Assembly (NCBI RefSeq): GCF_021864535.1
Contig: NZ_JAKJIC010000008.1
Span: forward strand, 124,001-188,000
Source of the DNA: Oryzibacter oryziterrae
Lineage (GTDB): Bacteria; Pseudomonadota; Alphaproteobacteria; Rhizobiales; Pleomorphomonadaceae
DNA length: 64,000 nucleotides
Direction: 5' to 3'
Shown: positions 16,093 to 25,187 of the stretch, piece after piece
Layout: the number at the start of each line of letters is the position of its first letter
How positions within the stretch are numbered: the stretch's first letter is position 1
Position numbers and translations under genes: made by a program
The notes under the pieces: generated by a model
Told to the model about the DNA's origin: nothing
The model's database searches: none
What the model saw: only the letters and a program-made list of their open reading frames with translations

Positions 16093-17742
16093 ATGATCCT
16101 GACGTCCGAAGAAAGAGCCAAGCAGCATGTGGCCTCCGGCGCGTGGAACCATGTGACCCTCTATCAGATGTTCAAGCGCACGGTGGCGTCCCGGCGCAAC
16201 GAGATCGCCTTTGAGGATATCGGCCCCAGCGCCATTCCCGGCCTGTCGAGCCGTCTGACCTTTACCGATGCCGAGCGCCGCGTCGATGGCCTCGCCGCCT
16301 TCTTCGCCGGCATCGGGCTGAAGGCGGACATGGTGATCGGCATCCACCTGCCGCCCTGCGTCGATGCCTCGGTCATCGTGCTCGCCGCCATGCGCGCCGG
16401 GCTGGTGGTTTGTCCCCTGCCCGTCTACTGGTCCAAGGCCGAGATCGAAGCCGCAGTGGAAGCGGCCTCCATCAAGGCCATCGTTACCGCCTCGGAGATC
16501 GAAGACGATCCGTCCGGCGAAATGGTCCGCGACGTTGCCGCCGAGACCTTCGCCATCCGCTTCGTCTTCGCCGTGGGTGCCGGCCTGCCGGACGGCCTGA
16601 TCGACCTTGCCGAAGTTCTGGCCGACGTCGAGGCCCTCGGCCCGCCGCCCGAGATCCAGCGCCGCGGACAGGCGGCAGAGCATGTCGCCCTGCTGTCCAT
16701 GGCCAAGTCGGCCGACGACAAGCTGCTGATCGTCCCTTACAGCCACAACCAGCTGATGGCCATCGGTGTCGGACATCTGCTCGAAGGCGGCATTGCCGGC
16801 AGCGATACGCTGCTCTCCACCATGCATCCGGCCAGCCTCGCCTCGGTGGGCGGCGCGTTGGCCACGGCCCTGTTGTCCGGCTCCACGGTCGCCTTCCATC
16901 ATGGCACCTCGCTGGCCGGCCTTGTCGAGGCCGTCGAGGTCTCTGCCGCCAAGCGCGTGATCCTTCCGGAAGCCATGGGCCCGGCGCTGTCGGAGTATGT
17001 TGCCGACGACATCGCCTTCTCGCTTGTGGGGACCGGCCTCGGCTTCACCCGTCCCGAAGCCATTCGCCCGGAACGGGCGACCCTCGATCTCATCACCCTC
17101 GGCGGCCTCTGCCTGATCCCGCGGGCCCGCGACGCCGACGGTGAAGCCGTCCAGCTGTTCGTCGGCCCCACCCGCATGGGCCGCAACAACGACGCCGGCC
17201 CCGTCATCTACGAGACCCGCGTCAAGCCACGCATCAAGGCCGGCGACCGTCGTGCGACACTCACCCAGGGCGAGTTGCACCTGACCGGCGCCATCATTCC
17301 CGACGCTCCCTGGCCGGAGCCTCATTCGGGCAAGTCCGGCGCCATGCTGGCGGTGACCTCCGACGGCTATCTGCGCACCGGTCTGCAGGTGGAAGTCCAT
17401 GACGAGCGTCTGGTGATCCTAGGCTCTCTCACCGAGACCATTCAGGTGGCCGGCACCACCGTGTCGCCGGCGCGCCTCGACGAGTTGTTCAAGCGCCATC
17501 CTCAGGTGCAGGACGCGGCCGTCTTCCCCATCGAGGCCGGCCCGGTCGGCAATCGCCTGGGCGTCGCTGTGGTGCCCAAGCCCGGCGAGTATCCCAAGCT
17601 CCTGGATATTCTTATCTGGCTCGACGGGGAGAAGGCGGGCGCGCTCGACCGCCCGGTGTCGGTGATTGCCGTGCCGGAGATTCCGCGCGCCGCCGACGGT
17701 GCCGTGCTCCGTCAGGCCCTGTTCATGCAGGCTGTGGCCTGA
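16093..17742 (+). CDS. AMP-binding (adenylate-forming) family protein with degenerate active site
   Basis: A 549-residue protein with the overall layout of acyl-CoA synthetases: an early region with GLKADMVIGIHLPPCVDASVIVLAAMRAG near 75-103, a large domain, and a small C-terminal domain from about 425. The key motifs have decayed. The Ser/Thr/Gly-rich phosphate loop is replaced by LLSMAKSADDKLLIVPYSHN near 200-219. The usual TGD becomes RTGLQ near 427, the hinge Arg/Lys region reads GSLTETIQVAGTTVSPARLDE, and the C-terminal catalytic Lys is Ala in PRAADGAVLR. It may have lost adenylation activity or be a non-catalytic relative. The start at 16093 is 44 bases after the binding-protein gene. 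Its last 20 bases overlap recO, which converges. Confidence 0.75.
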   Translation: MILTSEERAKQHVASGAWNHVTLYQMFKRTVASRRNEIAFEDIGPSAIPGLSSRLTFTDAERRVDGLAAFFAGIGLKADMVIGIHLPPCVDASVIVLAAMRAGLVVCPLPVYWSKAEIEAAVEAASIKAIVTASEIEDDPSGEMVRDVAAETFAIRFVFAVGAGLPDGLIDLAEVLADVEALGPPPEIQRRGQAAEHVALLSMAKSADDKLLIVPYSHNQLMAIGVGHLLEGGIAGSDTLLSTMHPASLASVGGALATALLSGSTVAFHHGTSLAGLVEAVEVSAAKRVILPEAMGPALSEYVADDIAFSLVGTGLGFTRPEAIRPERATLDLITLGGLCLIPRARDADGEAVQLFVGPTRMGRNNDAGPVIYETRVKPRIKAGDRRATLTQGELHLTGAIIPDAPWPEPHSGKSGAMLAVTSDGYLRTGLQVEVHDERLVILGSLTETIQVAGTTVSPARLDELFKRHPQVQDAAVFPIEAGPVGNRLGVAVVPKPGEYPKLLDILIWLDGEKAGALDRPVSVIAVPEIPRAADGAVLRQALFMQAVA

Positions 17743-18451
17743 TCCGCTCGAGGAGCTGCGCCCGCGCTGTCGCCAACGGTTCGGCGCGCGGTTCCGCCAC
17801 ATGGCGGTTGAGAAAATGCCCGGTCAGGTGCAGCGCTTGCTGCACGGCATCAAGATCGGGAACCGCAGCACTGTCTGGCAGCAGGAAAGCCGGCAGAGGC
17901 AGCATGCGGTCGTGATAGGGCGCGCCGGCCTCCCGGCACACGGCGCGCGCCGACTTCGGGCTCACGTAGACGAGATCGTCGGTCCGTCCTGTCGCCGCGC
18001 AACAGGTGAGATCGAGGCCAAAGCCCAGTTCCTCCAGCAGCATCAGCTCGAAGCGCGCCACCAGCGCGCCGGCCTGCAGCGGATTGTCGAGATTGTCGAG
18101 CAGGGACAAGGCCGCGTGATAGAGCCCCGGATGCGGCTCGCGCTCGGCGAGATAGCGCAGATGGGAGGCGACGATCTGCACGCCGAACACGCCGGCTGCG
18201 CTTTCCATCAAGCGGGCGGCACGCGCCCGTTCGAGTTCGATGGCAAACAGTCCGAGGTGGCTTTCGAGCCGGGCGCGCCAGGTCACCGTGACGCTGTTGC
18301 CGGGCTGCAGCACCGGCTGCCAGCGCCGGGATCGCGCGCCCTTGACGAGCCCGAGATGGCGGCCAAGCTCCGGCGTCATCACCTCGACGATCGCTGAGCT
18401 TTCGCCATGCGGCCTGAGGCCCAGTATGATGGCGTCGGAAACCCATTCCAT
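17723..18451 (-). CDS. recO: DNA repair protein RecO
   Basis: A 242-residue recombination mediator of the RecFOR pathway that anneals strands and helps load RecA at gaps. MEWVSDAIILGLRPHGESSAIVEVMTP is the typical N-terminal OB-fold, with LVKGARS and LQPGNSVTVTWRAR following. The helical C-terminal domain includes FELMLLEELGFGLDLTCCAATG, the site where many RecO proteins bind zinc. The ATG at 18451 is preferred because sequence upstream of it does not resemble the family. It ends inside the convergent AMP-binding gene and follows the cytochrome gene on the same strand by 113 bases. Confidence 0.93.
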   Translation of the reverse strand: MEWVSDAIILGLRPHGESSAIVEVMTPELGRHLGLVKGARSRRWQPVLQPGNSVTVTWRARLESHLGLFAIELERARAARLMESAAGVFGVQIVASHLRYLAEREPHPGLYHAALSLLDNLDNPLQAGALVARFELMLLEELGFGLDLTCCAATGRTDDLVYVSPKSARAVCREAGAPYHDRMLPLPAFLLPDSAAVPDLDAVQQALHLTGHFLNRHVAEPRAEPLATARAQLLERIRPQPA

Positions 18452-18564
18452 GTGTGGCGACCGGGGCTTGGAGGGCGGCACCTTGCTGCGCCGCCTGATT
18501 GTCTCCGATCGCCAGTTTTCACGCTTCGCCCGACTTGGCAAGGCCGGACATCGTCAATGCGTGA

Positions 18565-18927
18565 TCAGCGGCTCGGAACCGTCTCCCACCAGTGCAGGAA
18601 GCTCGGCTCGGTCTTCTTGCCCATGGTGCCCATATAGGCGGCCAGGTTCTTGATGTCAGTCTTGGTCATATACTTCTTGTAGGACGGCATGCCTTCGTCG
18701 GCGCCGCCCATGACCTTCTCGTAGACATCGCCATACTCGCCCTCACCCGCCACGCGCGGCCCCATGCCGCCGGCGCCGTGCATGCCGTGGCAGCCGTAGC
18801 AGTTGAACTTCAGCCACAACCGGCGGCCTTCACCGGCAGAGTTGAGGGCATAGGCCGGTGAAAGCGTCGTCCCCAGCACAAGGGAGATGACCGCAAGGGC
18901 AGCAGCCCGATTGAACCGTGTCGTCAT
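18565..18927 (-). CDS. Small periplasmic c-type cytochrome of the quinoprotein dehydrogenase operon
   Basis: A 120-residue mono-heme cytochrome c. The ATG at 18927 sits 7 bases after GGAGG and begins a signal peptide ending at AYA. The heme motif CYGCH is near residue 43, and a distal Met is available in EGMPSYKKYMT; the end reads FLHWWETVPSR. It is the third gene after the PQQ dehydrogenase and its associated binding protein, so it is the probable electron acceptor (XoxG-like role). It is shorter than classical MxaG/XoxG cytochromes cL, so homology to those is uncertain and the role rests mainly on gene order. Confidence 0.8.
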   Translation of the reverse strand: MTTRFNRAAALAVISLVLGTTLSPAYALNSAGEGRRLWLKFNCYGCHGMHGAGGMGPRVAGEGEYGDVYEKVMGGADEGMPSYKKYMTKTDIKNLAAYMGTMGKKTEPSFLHWWETVPSR

Positions 18928-18993
18928 GAATAATCCTCCGCGGAGGGTGATCGGGAAAGCGCCGGACATACCGGACGCCATGGATTGCAAAGG

Positions 18994-19845
18994 TCAGCTG
19001 GCGTCGCGATAGGCGCGGGAATCCACCTGGGGGATGCCATAGTCCTCAAGCAGCGCATTCACTTCGGCTCGGTGTCGGTCGAGCGCGCCCTGCAGCTTGT
19101 CGCGCAAGCTGCCGTCGATCTTGCGGGTGCCAACCGAGATGGACCAGCTGAAGCGCTGCTCGGGCATCTGCGGATCGGCAAGCACGGGTGTCAGCTGAAG
19201 CCGAGCGCCGTAGCGCTTGGCATACCAGCCAGCCACCGGCCCCCAGGCCAAGGCGACGTCGATCTCACCGGTGGCCACCGCCTCGAACATCTGCCGCTGC
19301 GGCTCGGGGTTCTCGTCATCCCCCCACACCGCAAAGCCGACGACATTCTCGCCGAGCGATCGATGCCCGATCGCCATGGCCGGTGGTGTATTGGCCCCGT
19401 CCATGCCGATCACCTGCAGACCGATCTTCATCGTCTTGAGCGCCGGATCGTCGAACGAGGCCGGGGCCTTGCCCCGCAAGGGAGCGCTGACGAAGACATA
19501 GGACGTCTCGTAATAGGGGCGCGTTGTCTTCACCCCCTTGAGGTCGGTGGGCAAGCCCATCACCACGTCACAATCGTCCTCGCGCAAGGTCCGGCGCAGA
19601 AAGCCGCGATAGAGCGCGTCCCAGGTGTATTCGAGGCGCAATCCCAGATCCTTCGCCAGGATCACGGCCAGCCGGTTCTCGAAGCCCTCGCCCTTCATGT
19701 TGCTGAAGGGCATGTTGTCCGGATCGGAGCAGACGCGCAGTACGCCGTCTCCTTCCCGCGACAGACCTTCCCCGGCCAAGGCACCACCGCTGAGAGCCAG
19801 CAGGGCAACCAGCCCCAGGCCTCCGGCAGTCAAGTGATGTTGCAT
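18994..19845 (-). CDS. xoxJ: Quinoprotein dehydrogenase-associated binding protein (XoxJ/MxaJ type)
   Basis: A 283-residue periplasmic protein of the solute-binding fold. MQHHLTAGG at 19845 follows GGGAGG and starts a signal peptide ending near LAGEG. Features of the XoxJ/MxaJ group are VLRVCSDPDNMPFSNMKGEGFENRLA, CDVVMGLPTDLKGVKTTRPYYETSYVFV and ALAWGPVAGWYA. The family sits next to PQQ methanol/ethanol dehydrogenases and is thought to help load or activate the dehydrogenase rather than import a solute. It begins 17 bases after the dehydrogenase gene, and the cytochrome gene follows 67 bases further on, so the three genes form one operon. Confidence 0.88.
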   Translation of the reverse strand: MQHHLTAGGLGLVALLALSGGALAGEGLSREGDGVLRVCSDPDNMPFSNMKGEGFENRLAVILAKDLGLRLEYTWDALYRGFLRRTLREDDCDVVMGLPTDLKGVKTTRPYYETSYVFVSAPLRGKAPASFDDPALKTMKIGLQVIGMDGANTPPAMAIGHRSLGENVVGFAVWGDDENPEPQRQMFEAVATGEIDVALAWGPVAGWYAKRYGARLQLTPVLADPQMPEQRFSWSISVGTRKIDGSLRDKLQGALDRHRAEVNALLEDYGIPQVDSRAYRDAS

Positions 19846-19861
19846 CACAGCCTCCCGCTGG

Positions 19862-21670
19862 TTACGGCAGCTTGAAGACGTGGACGAGCCCACCATTCGA
19901 TGTGGCGCCTGCCGGCTTGGCGAGGCACTTGCCGCCGGCAAAGCCACCGGCAAACCAGCCGACACCCGAATAGATCGCAACGCGCTGCTTGCCGTCCTTG
20001 CCCATGAAGGTCATGGGATTGCCGACCACCGGGCATTCGAGCTTGGTGTCGAACAGCAGCTTGCCGGTGGTGGCGTCGAGCGCCTTGAAGTGCTTGTCGA
20101 GCGTTCCGTAGAAGACGAGGCCGCCGTCGGTCGCCAGCACGCCGGCATAGACCGGAAGCTGCTCCGTCACGCCCCATTTGCGCGTACCGGTCGCCGCATC
20201 CCAGGCGACGAGCTCGCCCATGTGGAACTTGCCGGACTCGCCATTCGGCCCAGGCAGCACGCCAAGGTCGGCGCTCATCACCGGGGCGCTAACGACATAG
20301 AGCGCCTTCAGCGGTTCCAGATTCTCGCAAGCGTTGATCGCCGGAATGTAGAACAGCTTGGTCGACGGCGAATAGGCCGACGGCTCCCAGTCCTTCACGC
20401 CAAGCGCGGACGGGCAGATGTTGCTGGTCACCCTGCCCTGATGCGGGATCTTGTCCGCGTTCACCGACGGCTTGCCGGTGGTGAGATCAACCCCGCTCGC
20501 CCAGTTCACCTCACCGAACGGTTCCGCCACCAGCACTTCGCCGGTCACCTGATCCATGGTGTAGGCAAAGCCGTTCTTGTCGAAATGGACGATGACCTTG
20601 CGGTCCTGCCCCTTGATGTTCAGGGTAACGGCAGTGTTCTCGTTGACGCTGTCATAGTCCCAGGAGTCATGCGGCGTCAGCTGATAGACCCACTTGGCCT
20701 GACCGGTCTGCGGATCGCGGGCAAAGACGGCCGACGACCACTTGTTGTCGCTGCGGCGCGGATCGGGATTGGACGGCGAACCGACGCGCATGTCCGGATT
20801 CCAGACGCCCGGATTGGCCGTGCCGTAATAGAGAAGATCGCTGTCCGGCGAATAGCTGAGCCAGGCCCAGGAGGTGGCCCCGCCCTGCTTCCAGGTCGTG
20901 CCGGGCCAGGTGGTGGTGCCAAGATTGGCGCCGTCGTCCTTCGAGTAGAAGGGTTTGAAGTCGCTGCCGATCAGCACATCGGAGTCCGGGCCAGTGGCAT
21001 AGCCGCGCCAGACCTGCTTGCCGGTGGCCAGATCCAGGCCCGCGACCCAACCGCGAATGCCCAGTTCCGCACCGGCATTGCCAACGATCACCCGATTGCC
21101 GACGATCAGCGGCGCGCCGGTCAGCGTCTCGCCGGTTTCCGGACGACCGTGGCGATGGCGCCAAACCTGTTTGCCGGTCTTGGCGTCGACGGCGACGGTC
21201 GTATCGTCGAGCGTGTTGTAGACGATCTTGCCCGCCGCATAGGCGGCGCCGCGGTTCACCACGTCACAGCAGGCAACGCCATGCGCATACTCGTCCTGCG
21301 ACGGGGTGAAGGTCCAGAGCACCTTGCCCTTCTGCGCCGTATCGACGGCGATCAGACGATTGGGATAGGGCGTCACGATATACATGATGCCGCCGATCAC
21401 CAGCGGCTGGCCCTGATGGCTGCCCTTGGTGTTGGTGGGGACGGCGAAATCCTCGACCAGCTTGTCGACATTGGTGGTGTCGATCTGCTTCAGCGTTGAA
21501 AAGCGCGTACCCTCGAGGTCGCCGGCCGGCGTCACCCAGTCGTTGCCGGCCGGAGCCGCATTGGCGGATGGAGCCAGCGCTGAAAGTGCACTTGCGAGTG
21601 CCAGGACAGCGGTAGACCGCCGCAGACTCACGCCGCTGGAACACCGGTGGTTGGATCTTGTCTGTTGCAC
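19862..21670 (-). CDS. xoxF: PQQ-dependent alcohol dehydrogenase, lanthanide-type (XoxF family)
   Basis: A 602-residue periplasmic quinoprotein of the methanol/ethanol dehydrogenase family. GTG at 21670 is chosen because GGAGG lies 5 bases before it; a GTG four codons upstream sits too close to its own AGGAG. After a signal peptide come the eight-bladed propeller repeats. The vicinal cysteines of VACCD lie near 134-135, with the metal-site Glu in GAELGIRG and Asn in GTANPG. HDSWDYDSVNE near 335-345 holds the catalytic Asp and a second Asp two residues later. That second Asp marks lanthanide-dependent enzymes; calcium-type MxaF has Ala. The product oxidises methanol or another primary alcohol. 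It leads the operon with xoxJ and a cytochrome c. Confidence 0.9.
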   Translation of the reverse strand: MQQTRSNHRCSSGVSLRRSTAVLALASALSALAPSANAAPAGNDWVTPAGDLEGTRFSTLKQIDTTNVDKLVEDFAVPTNTKGSHQGQPLVIGGIMYIVTPYPNRLIAVDTAQKGKVLWTFTPSQDEYAHGVACCDVVNRGAAYAAGKIVYNTLDDTTVAVDAKTGKQVWRHRHGRPETGETLTGAPLIVGNRVIVGNAGAELGIRGWVAGLDLATGKQVWRGYATGPDSDVLIGSDFKPFYSKDDGANLGTTTWPGTTWKQGGATSWAWLSYSPDSDLLYYGTANPGVWNPDMRVGSPSNPDPRRSDNKWSSAVFARDPQTGQAKWVYQLTPHDSWDYDSVNENTAVTLNIKGQDRKVIVHFDKNGFAYTMDQVTGEVLVAEPFGEVNWASGVDLTTGKPSVNADKIPHQGRVTSNICPSALGVKDWEPSAYSPSTKLFYIPAINACENLEPLKALYVVSAPVMSADLGVLPGPNGESGKFHMGELVAWDAATGTRKWGVTEQLPVYAGVLATDGGLVFYGTLDKHFKALDATTGKLLFDTKLECPVVGNPMTFMGKDGKQRVAIYSGVGWFAGGFAGGKCLAKPAGATSNGGLVHVFKLP

Positions 21671-22128
21671 GTTAACCTCCACTCCTGATCGCCTTTGGGC
21701 ACTGCAGCCATTTCGGAAGCGGCCTCAAGTCAGTTCTGCCGAACTGTCTCGGGTTCCCGTCATCAATGGCCCCTTGGATAAGCAAAACGGCTTACCCCGG
21801 GAATTAGTCCCCAGCGTCGACGGGCTATCGGCAACAAAGTCTGAAATTTGCCGTCCAGATTGCAATCCGGCCAAATATTCCCAAAGCGTCGACAGTTGAC
21901 CGACAGCTTCAGGCAATCGGCGACAGGCCGGGGAAGAAGCATGGGTGGGTTCGAAGTGCATGCATCGAAAATGGATACAAGATTTCGAATATGTTTAAGA
22001 GGGAAGACGGCCAGTCACGCCGGAGTGTCAATTTGTAAACCGTCATATCTAACAATACTATGATTGGAATTTGCAAGTTTTTCGGTCGTCCCGTTATATG
22101 CTAGATATGGCATTGAACCACGATTGGA
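21671..22128. promoter_or_regulatory. Divergent control region between xoxF and the TPR-GGDEF gene
   Basis: A 458-bp region without a convincing gene. It must contain the xoxF promoter (leftward) and that of the GGDEF gene (rightward). A perfect 6-bp inverted repeat lies at 21731-21746, 61 bases upstream of the xoxF start. The part nearest the GGDEF gene (about 21960-22125) is AT-rich. No clear consensus promoter was found. Confidence 0.5.
21731..21746. promoter_or_regulatory. Inverted repeat upstream of xoxF
   Basis: CAGTTC-TGCC-GAACTG has perfect 6-bp arms and lies 61-76 bases upstream of the xoxF start codon. That position suits an activator or repressor of a metal- or methanol-responsive promoter. 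The binding protein is unknown. Confidence 0.4.
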
Positions 22129-23796
22129 TTGCCGAACTTGGGCCAACTGCCAGACACACCGAACTCGCCGGTGGATACCTTTTCTCGGATTGACGAGGCT
22201 TGGCTTCTGGCATGCACCGGCCAATCCGACCGAGCACTTGAATTTGCGCAGGAGACATTGAAGCTCGCTGCGTCCAGCGGTGACGCAGACCTGCAGGCCC
22301 ATTGCGAAAGCGACATGGCCTTCTTCTTGTTCCAGCTCGGATCACCGCAGCAGGGCATCGATCTGGCCCGCCACGCGGCGACACATTGGGCAAGCCGCAA
22401 TCAGCAAGGGCCCGAAGCCAAGGCGCGAGCGCACTACGCTTGGTTGTTGCTGGAGCTCGGCTCTTCTGAAGAAGCCATCGAAGAAGCTGCCCAGGCGTTG
22501 AAGCTCGCCGAACTCGCCAACGATACCCGCATCCTCTCCCTGGCGACGAACGTTCTCGGCGTTGTCTTCTGGATGTCCAGGCAACTCGATCGCGCCATGG
22601 AGCTTTGCGCGCGGGCGACAGATCTGGCACGGGAAGTTGGCGACAGCATCTACGAATGCTGGTGGATGATCAATCTCGGCTGCGTTTGGGCCGAAGTCGG
22701 CCATTTTGCTCTCGACAGTGGAGACACCGCGGCGGCGCGAGGCCCCTTTCTGAAGGCAGTGGAAATCACCGATCGAGCCTACCGCCTTGCCATCGCAAAC
22801 GATGATCCGTGGGCCGAGCGTCTCTGCCTCGGCAACAACGCCGACTATTATACAGGCATGGGCGACACGATATCCGCCGCCGAGTGCCTCACCAAATACG
22901 CGAAGGTCAAAGGCCACAACTATACGCGCGGCATGGAGCAGTATTACTATACCCTTGGCCAGGCTCTCGTTGCCGAGGGCAGGTATCCCCAAGCCATTGA
23001 AAATCTGAAGGAAGCAATTCTCCTTGCAAATCTGACCGGCAACATCGAAACCCTGCTGCAGGCCAACAACTTCCTGTCCAAGGCTTACGAAAAGCAGGGC
23101 TGTTACCAGGAAGCGCTCGAAGCGCACAAGGAATACCACCAGCTTGCCCTTCACCTCGCCGCCGAGCGTGCCCAGCACAAGGCCCGCCTTGCCGAGATCC
23201 ACTACGAAACGCGCAAGCTCAGGAACCTTGCCGCCAGCGAGACCCAGCGCGCGGAGCAGTTCGCCGCATCGTTTCGCATTCTTGAGGAGAAAGCTGCACA
23301 GCTTACCGAGGCCGCCCTTGTCGACCCCCTCACCAACCTGTGCAACCGCCGTCACCTCGACATGATCCTGACGTCCTATCGGGATGACATCCAGCGTCCC
23401 TTCGTGCTGGCAATGATCGATGTCGATCATTTCAAACGGATCAACGACACCTTTACGCACGTGGTCGGCGACAAGGTTCTGGCTGAGATCGGCCGGCTGC
23501 TGCGTCGGCACATCCGCTCCACCGACACCGCCGCCCGCTTTGGCGGCGAAGAGTTCCTGCTGGTGTTCGACAACGCGGAACTGGCCGACGCCTGCAACTC
23601 CTGTGAACGCCTCCGTCGCGTCATTCTCGAACGCAACTGGGACGAAATCGAACCCGGCCTGCAGGTCAGCGTGAGCATCGGCCTTGCCGACGGGCGGGCC
23701 GCCGGCTCGCCCTTCCTTGCCATCGAAGCTGCCGATCGCAATCTCTATACGGCCAAGCGACTTGGCCGGAACCAGGTGATCCCGTCGCAGGGCTGA
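22129..23796 (+). CDS. TPR-containing diguanylate cyclase
   Basis: A cytoplasmic protein of up to 555 residues without membrane segments. Residues about 15-350 form tetratricopeptide-like helical repeats (SDRALEFAQETLKLA, SSEEAIEEAAQALKLA, GRYPQAIENLKEAILLA, CYQEALEAHKEYHQLA). A short coiled coil (about 350-395) then joins a C-terminal GGDEF domain. That domain has DPLTNLCNRRHLD, IDVDHFKRINDTFTHVVGD and the intact signature GGEEF, so it should make c-di-GMP from GTP. The start is uncertain: TTG at 22129 is the longest frame and GTG at 22171 is in frame, but neither has a strong ribosome site. The TPR part probably senses a protein or peptide partner. Confidence 0.88.
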   Translation: MPNLGQLPDTPNSPVDTFSRIDEAWLLACTGQSDRALEFAQETLKLAASSGDADLQAHCESDMAFFLFQLGSPQQGIDLARHAATHWASRNQQGPEAKARAHYAWLLLELGSSEEAIEEAAQALKLAELANDTRILSLATNVLGVVFWMSRQLDRAMELCARATDLAREVGDSIYECWWMINLGCVWAEVGHFALDSGDTAAARGPFLKAVEITDRAYRLAIANDDPWAERLCLGNNADYYTGMGDTISAAECLTKYAKVKGHNYTRGMEQYYYTLGQALVAEGRYPQAIENLKEAILLANLTGNIETLLQANNFLSKAYEKQGCYQEALEAHKEYHQLALHLAAERAQHKARLAEIHYETRKLRNLAASETQRAEQFAASFRILEEKAAQLTEAALVDPLTNLCNRRHLDMILTSYRDDIQRPFVLAMIDVDHFKRINDTFTHVVGDKVLAEIGRLLRRHIRSTDTAARFGGEEFLLVFDNAELADACNSCERLRRVILERNWDEIEPGLQVSVSIGLADGRAAGSPFLAIEAADRNLYTAKRLGRNQVIPSQG

Positions 23797-23817
23797 CGTC
23801 GCCCTGGCATCGTGGGC

Positions 23818-24447
23818 TCAATCCGGGAAGGCATTTCCCTCAAGCCGCGCCTGAGCTTCATCCGGGGCCATATCGATGATCGTCCTTGCCAGGCCGTAGC
23901 CGAAGCCCTGCCGCATCATCGCCGCGATCTCGCGATTGCGGAGCGTTGCAGCGTCTCCCCCTCGATCGCGCCGCCAGGGGCCGATGCGCCTGCGATGGGC
24001 AAAGCGGAGCGCCGCCTCCTCGTCGCTGCCCTCGTCACCGGCCAGCGCCACCTCTGCCGTCTCGGCGTCGACGCCCTTGCGACGCAATGTCATGGCAATG
24101 CGCAGCCGCGATGCGCCCTTGCGCCGCCCCGAAGCCACACGAGCCTCGGCAAAGGCCTTGTCGTCGAGCAATCCCAGACCTTGGAACTCTGCGACCACCG
24201 CTGCAACTTCGGCCTCCAGCGCCGCCGGTTCGGCCACGATATAGCCAGCCTCAAGCCAGCGCCGGAACTTGCGGCCCAACACATCGCGAAAATGCGCCTG
24301 CGAGGCGGCATAGCGCTGCAGATAGGCAAAGCCCGATCGCCTGAGTTTCTCCCGCAGGCGCGCCGGATCGGTCGGCTTGGCCGGCAGAGCCTCAGCCGCT
24401 GTGGTTTCCGGATCTTCCGCCGATGGCGTGCTCCGGCGCGGGTTCAC
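23818..24447 (-). CDS. recX: Regulatory protein RecX
   Basis: A 209-residue helical protein that modulates RecA filaments. Typical features are [61 protein letters not shown] and [20 protein letters not shown]. The GTG start overlaps the rlmE stop by four bases (GTGA), so the two are translationally coupled and form an operon with ppx. In many bacteria recX sits next to recA; here it is with ppx and rlmE. Confidence 0.9.
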   Translation of the reverse strand: MNPRRSTPSAEDPETTAAEALPAKPTDPARLREKLRRSGFAYLQRYAASQAHFRDVLGRKFRRWLEAGYIVAEPAALEAEVAAVVAEFQGLGLLDDKAFAEARVASGRRKGASRLRIAMTLRRKGVDAETAEVALAGDEGSDEEAALRFAHRRRIGPWRRDRGGDAATLRNREIAAMMRQGFGYGLARTIIDMAPDEAQARLEGNAFPD

Positions 24448-25187
24448 GAAGGATCGTCCCCGGCGCCCTCCGCGTCGGCGCTACGGCCCTTGAAGCCCTT
24501 GGCCACCACATACATCTCGACGCTTTCCTGCCGAGAGGACGGCGGCTTGAAATGGAACACCTGGGTGAAGTTCTGCTTGAGTGTCGCCAGCAACTCGTTC
24601 TCGGTGCCGCCGCGGAACACCTTGGCCACAAAGGCACCGCCCGGCCGCAGCACGTCGACCGCAAAAGCCGCTGCCACTTCGCACAGATAGGTCGTGCGCA
24701 GATGGTCGGTCTTGTGATGACCGGTCGTCGGCGCAGCCATGTCGGACACCACGAGGTCCGGCGCATGCCCGCCGAGCGCCTGCATCAACAGGTCAGGCGC
24801 GTCGTCGTCGAGAAAGTCCTTCTGGAACAGCGTCACGCCGGGGATCGATCCCATCTCCAGATAGTCGATGCCAACCACCAGCGGATTGTTGGGGCTGGAG
24901 TTTACCTTCTTGGCCGCCACCTGGCACCAGCCCCCCGGCGCCGCGCCCAGATCGACCACGCGATAGCCGGGCTTCAGAAGATGATACTTTTCGTCGATCT
25001 CGATCAGCTTGAAGGCGGCGCGCGAGCGCCAGCCTTCCTTCCTGGCCTTGATCACATAGGGATCGTTGAGCTGGCGCTGCAGCCAGCGCACCGAGGAAGC
25101 CGTGCGCCCGCGCGCCGTCTTCACCTTGACCTTGAGGCCGTCGTTCTCGCCCCGGCCCTTGCCTTTGGATTTGTCTGAATCAGCCAT
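24444..25187 (-). CDS. rlmE: 23S rRNA (uridine-2'-O-)-methyltransferase RlmE (FtsJ/RrmJ)
   Basis: A 247-residue SAM-dependent enzyme that methylates the 2'-O of U2552 (E. coli numbering) in the A loop of 23S rRNA. After a basic, low-complexity first 25 residues come [15 protein letters not shown], the SAM motif [15 protein letters not shown] and the catalytic K-D-K-E residues: Lys of RSRAAFKL, Asp of [13 protein letters not shown], Lys of FVAKVF and Glu of ESVEMYVV. The ATG at 25187 is used since the upstream extension is atypical. It overlaps the ppx stop by 8 bases and the recX start by 4. Confidence 0.95.
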   Translation of the reverse strand: MADSDKSKGKGRGENDGLKVKVKTARGRTASSVRWLQRQLNDPYVIKARKEGWRSRAAFKLIEIDEKYHLLKPGYRVVDLGAAPGGWCQVAAKKVNSSPNNPLVVGIDYLEMGSIPGVTLFQKDFLDDDAPDLLMQALGGHAPDLVVSDMAAPTTGHHKTDHLRTTYLCEVAAAFAVDVLRPGGAFVAKVFRGGTENELLATLKQNFTQVFHFKPPSSRQESVEMYVVAKGFKGRSADAEGAGDDPS

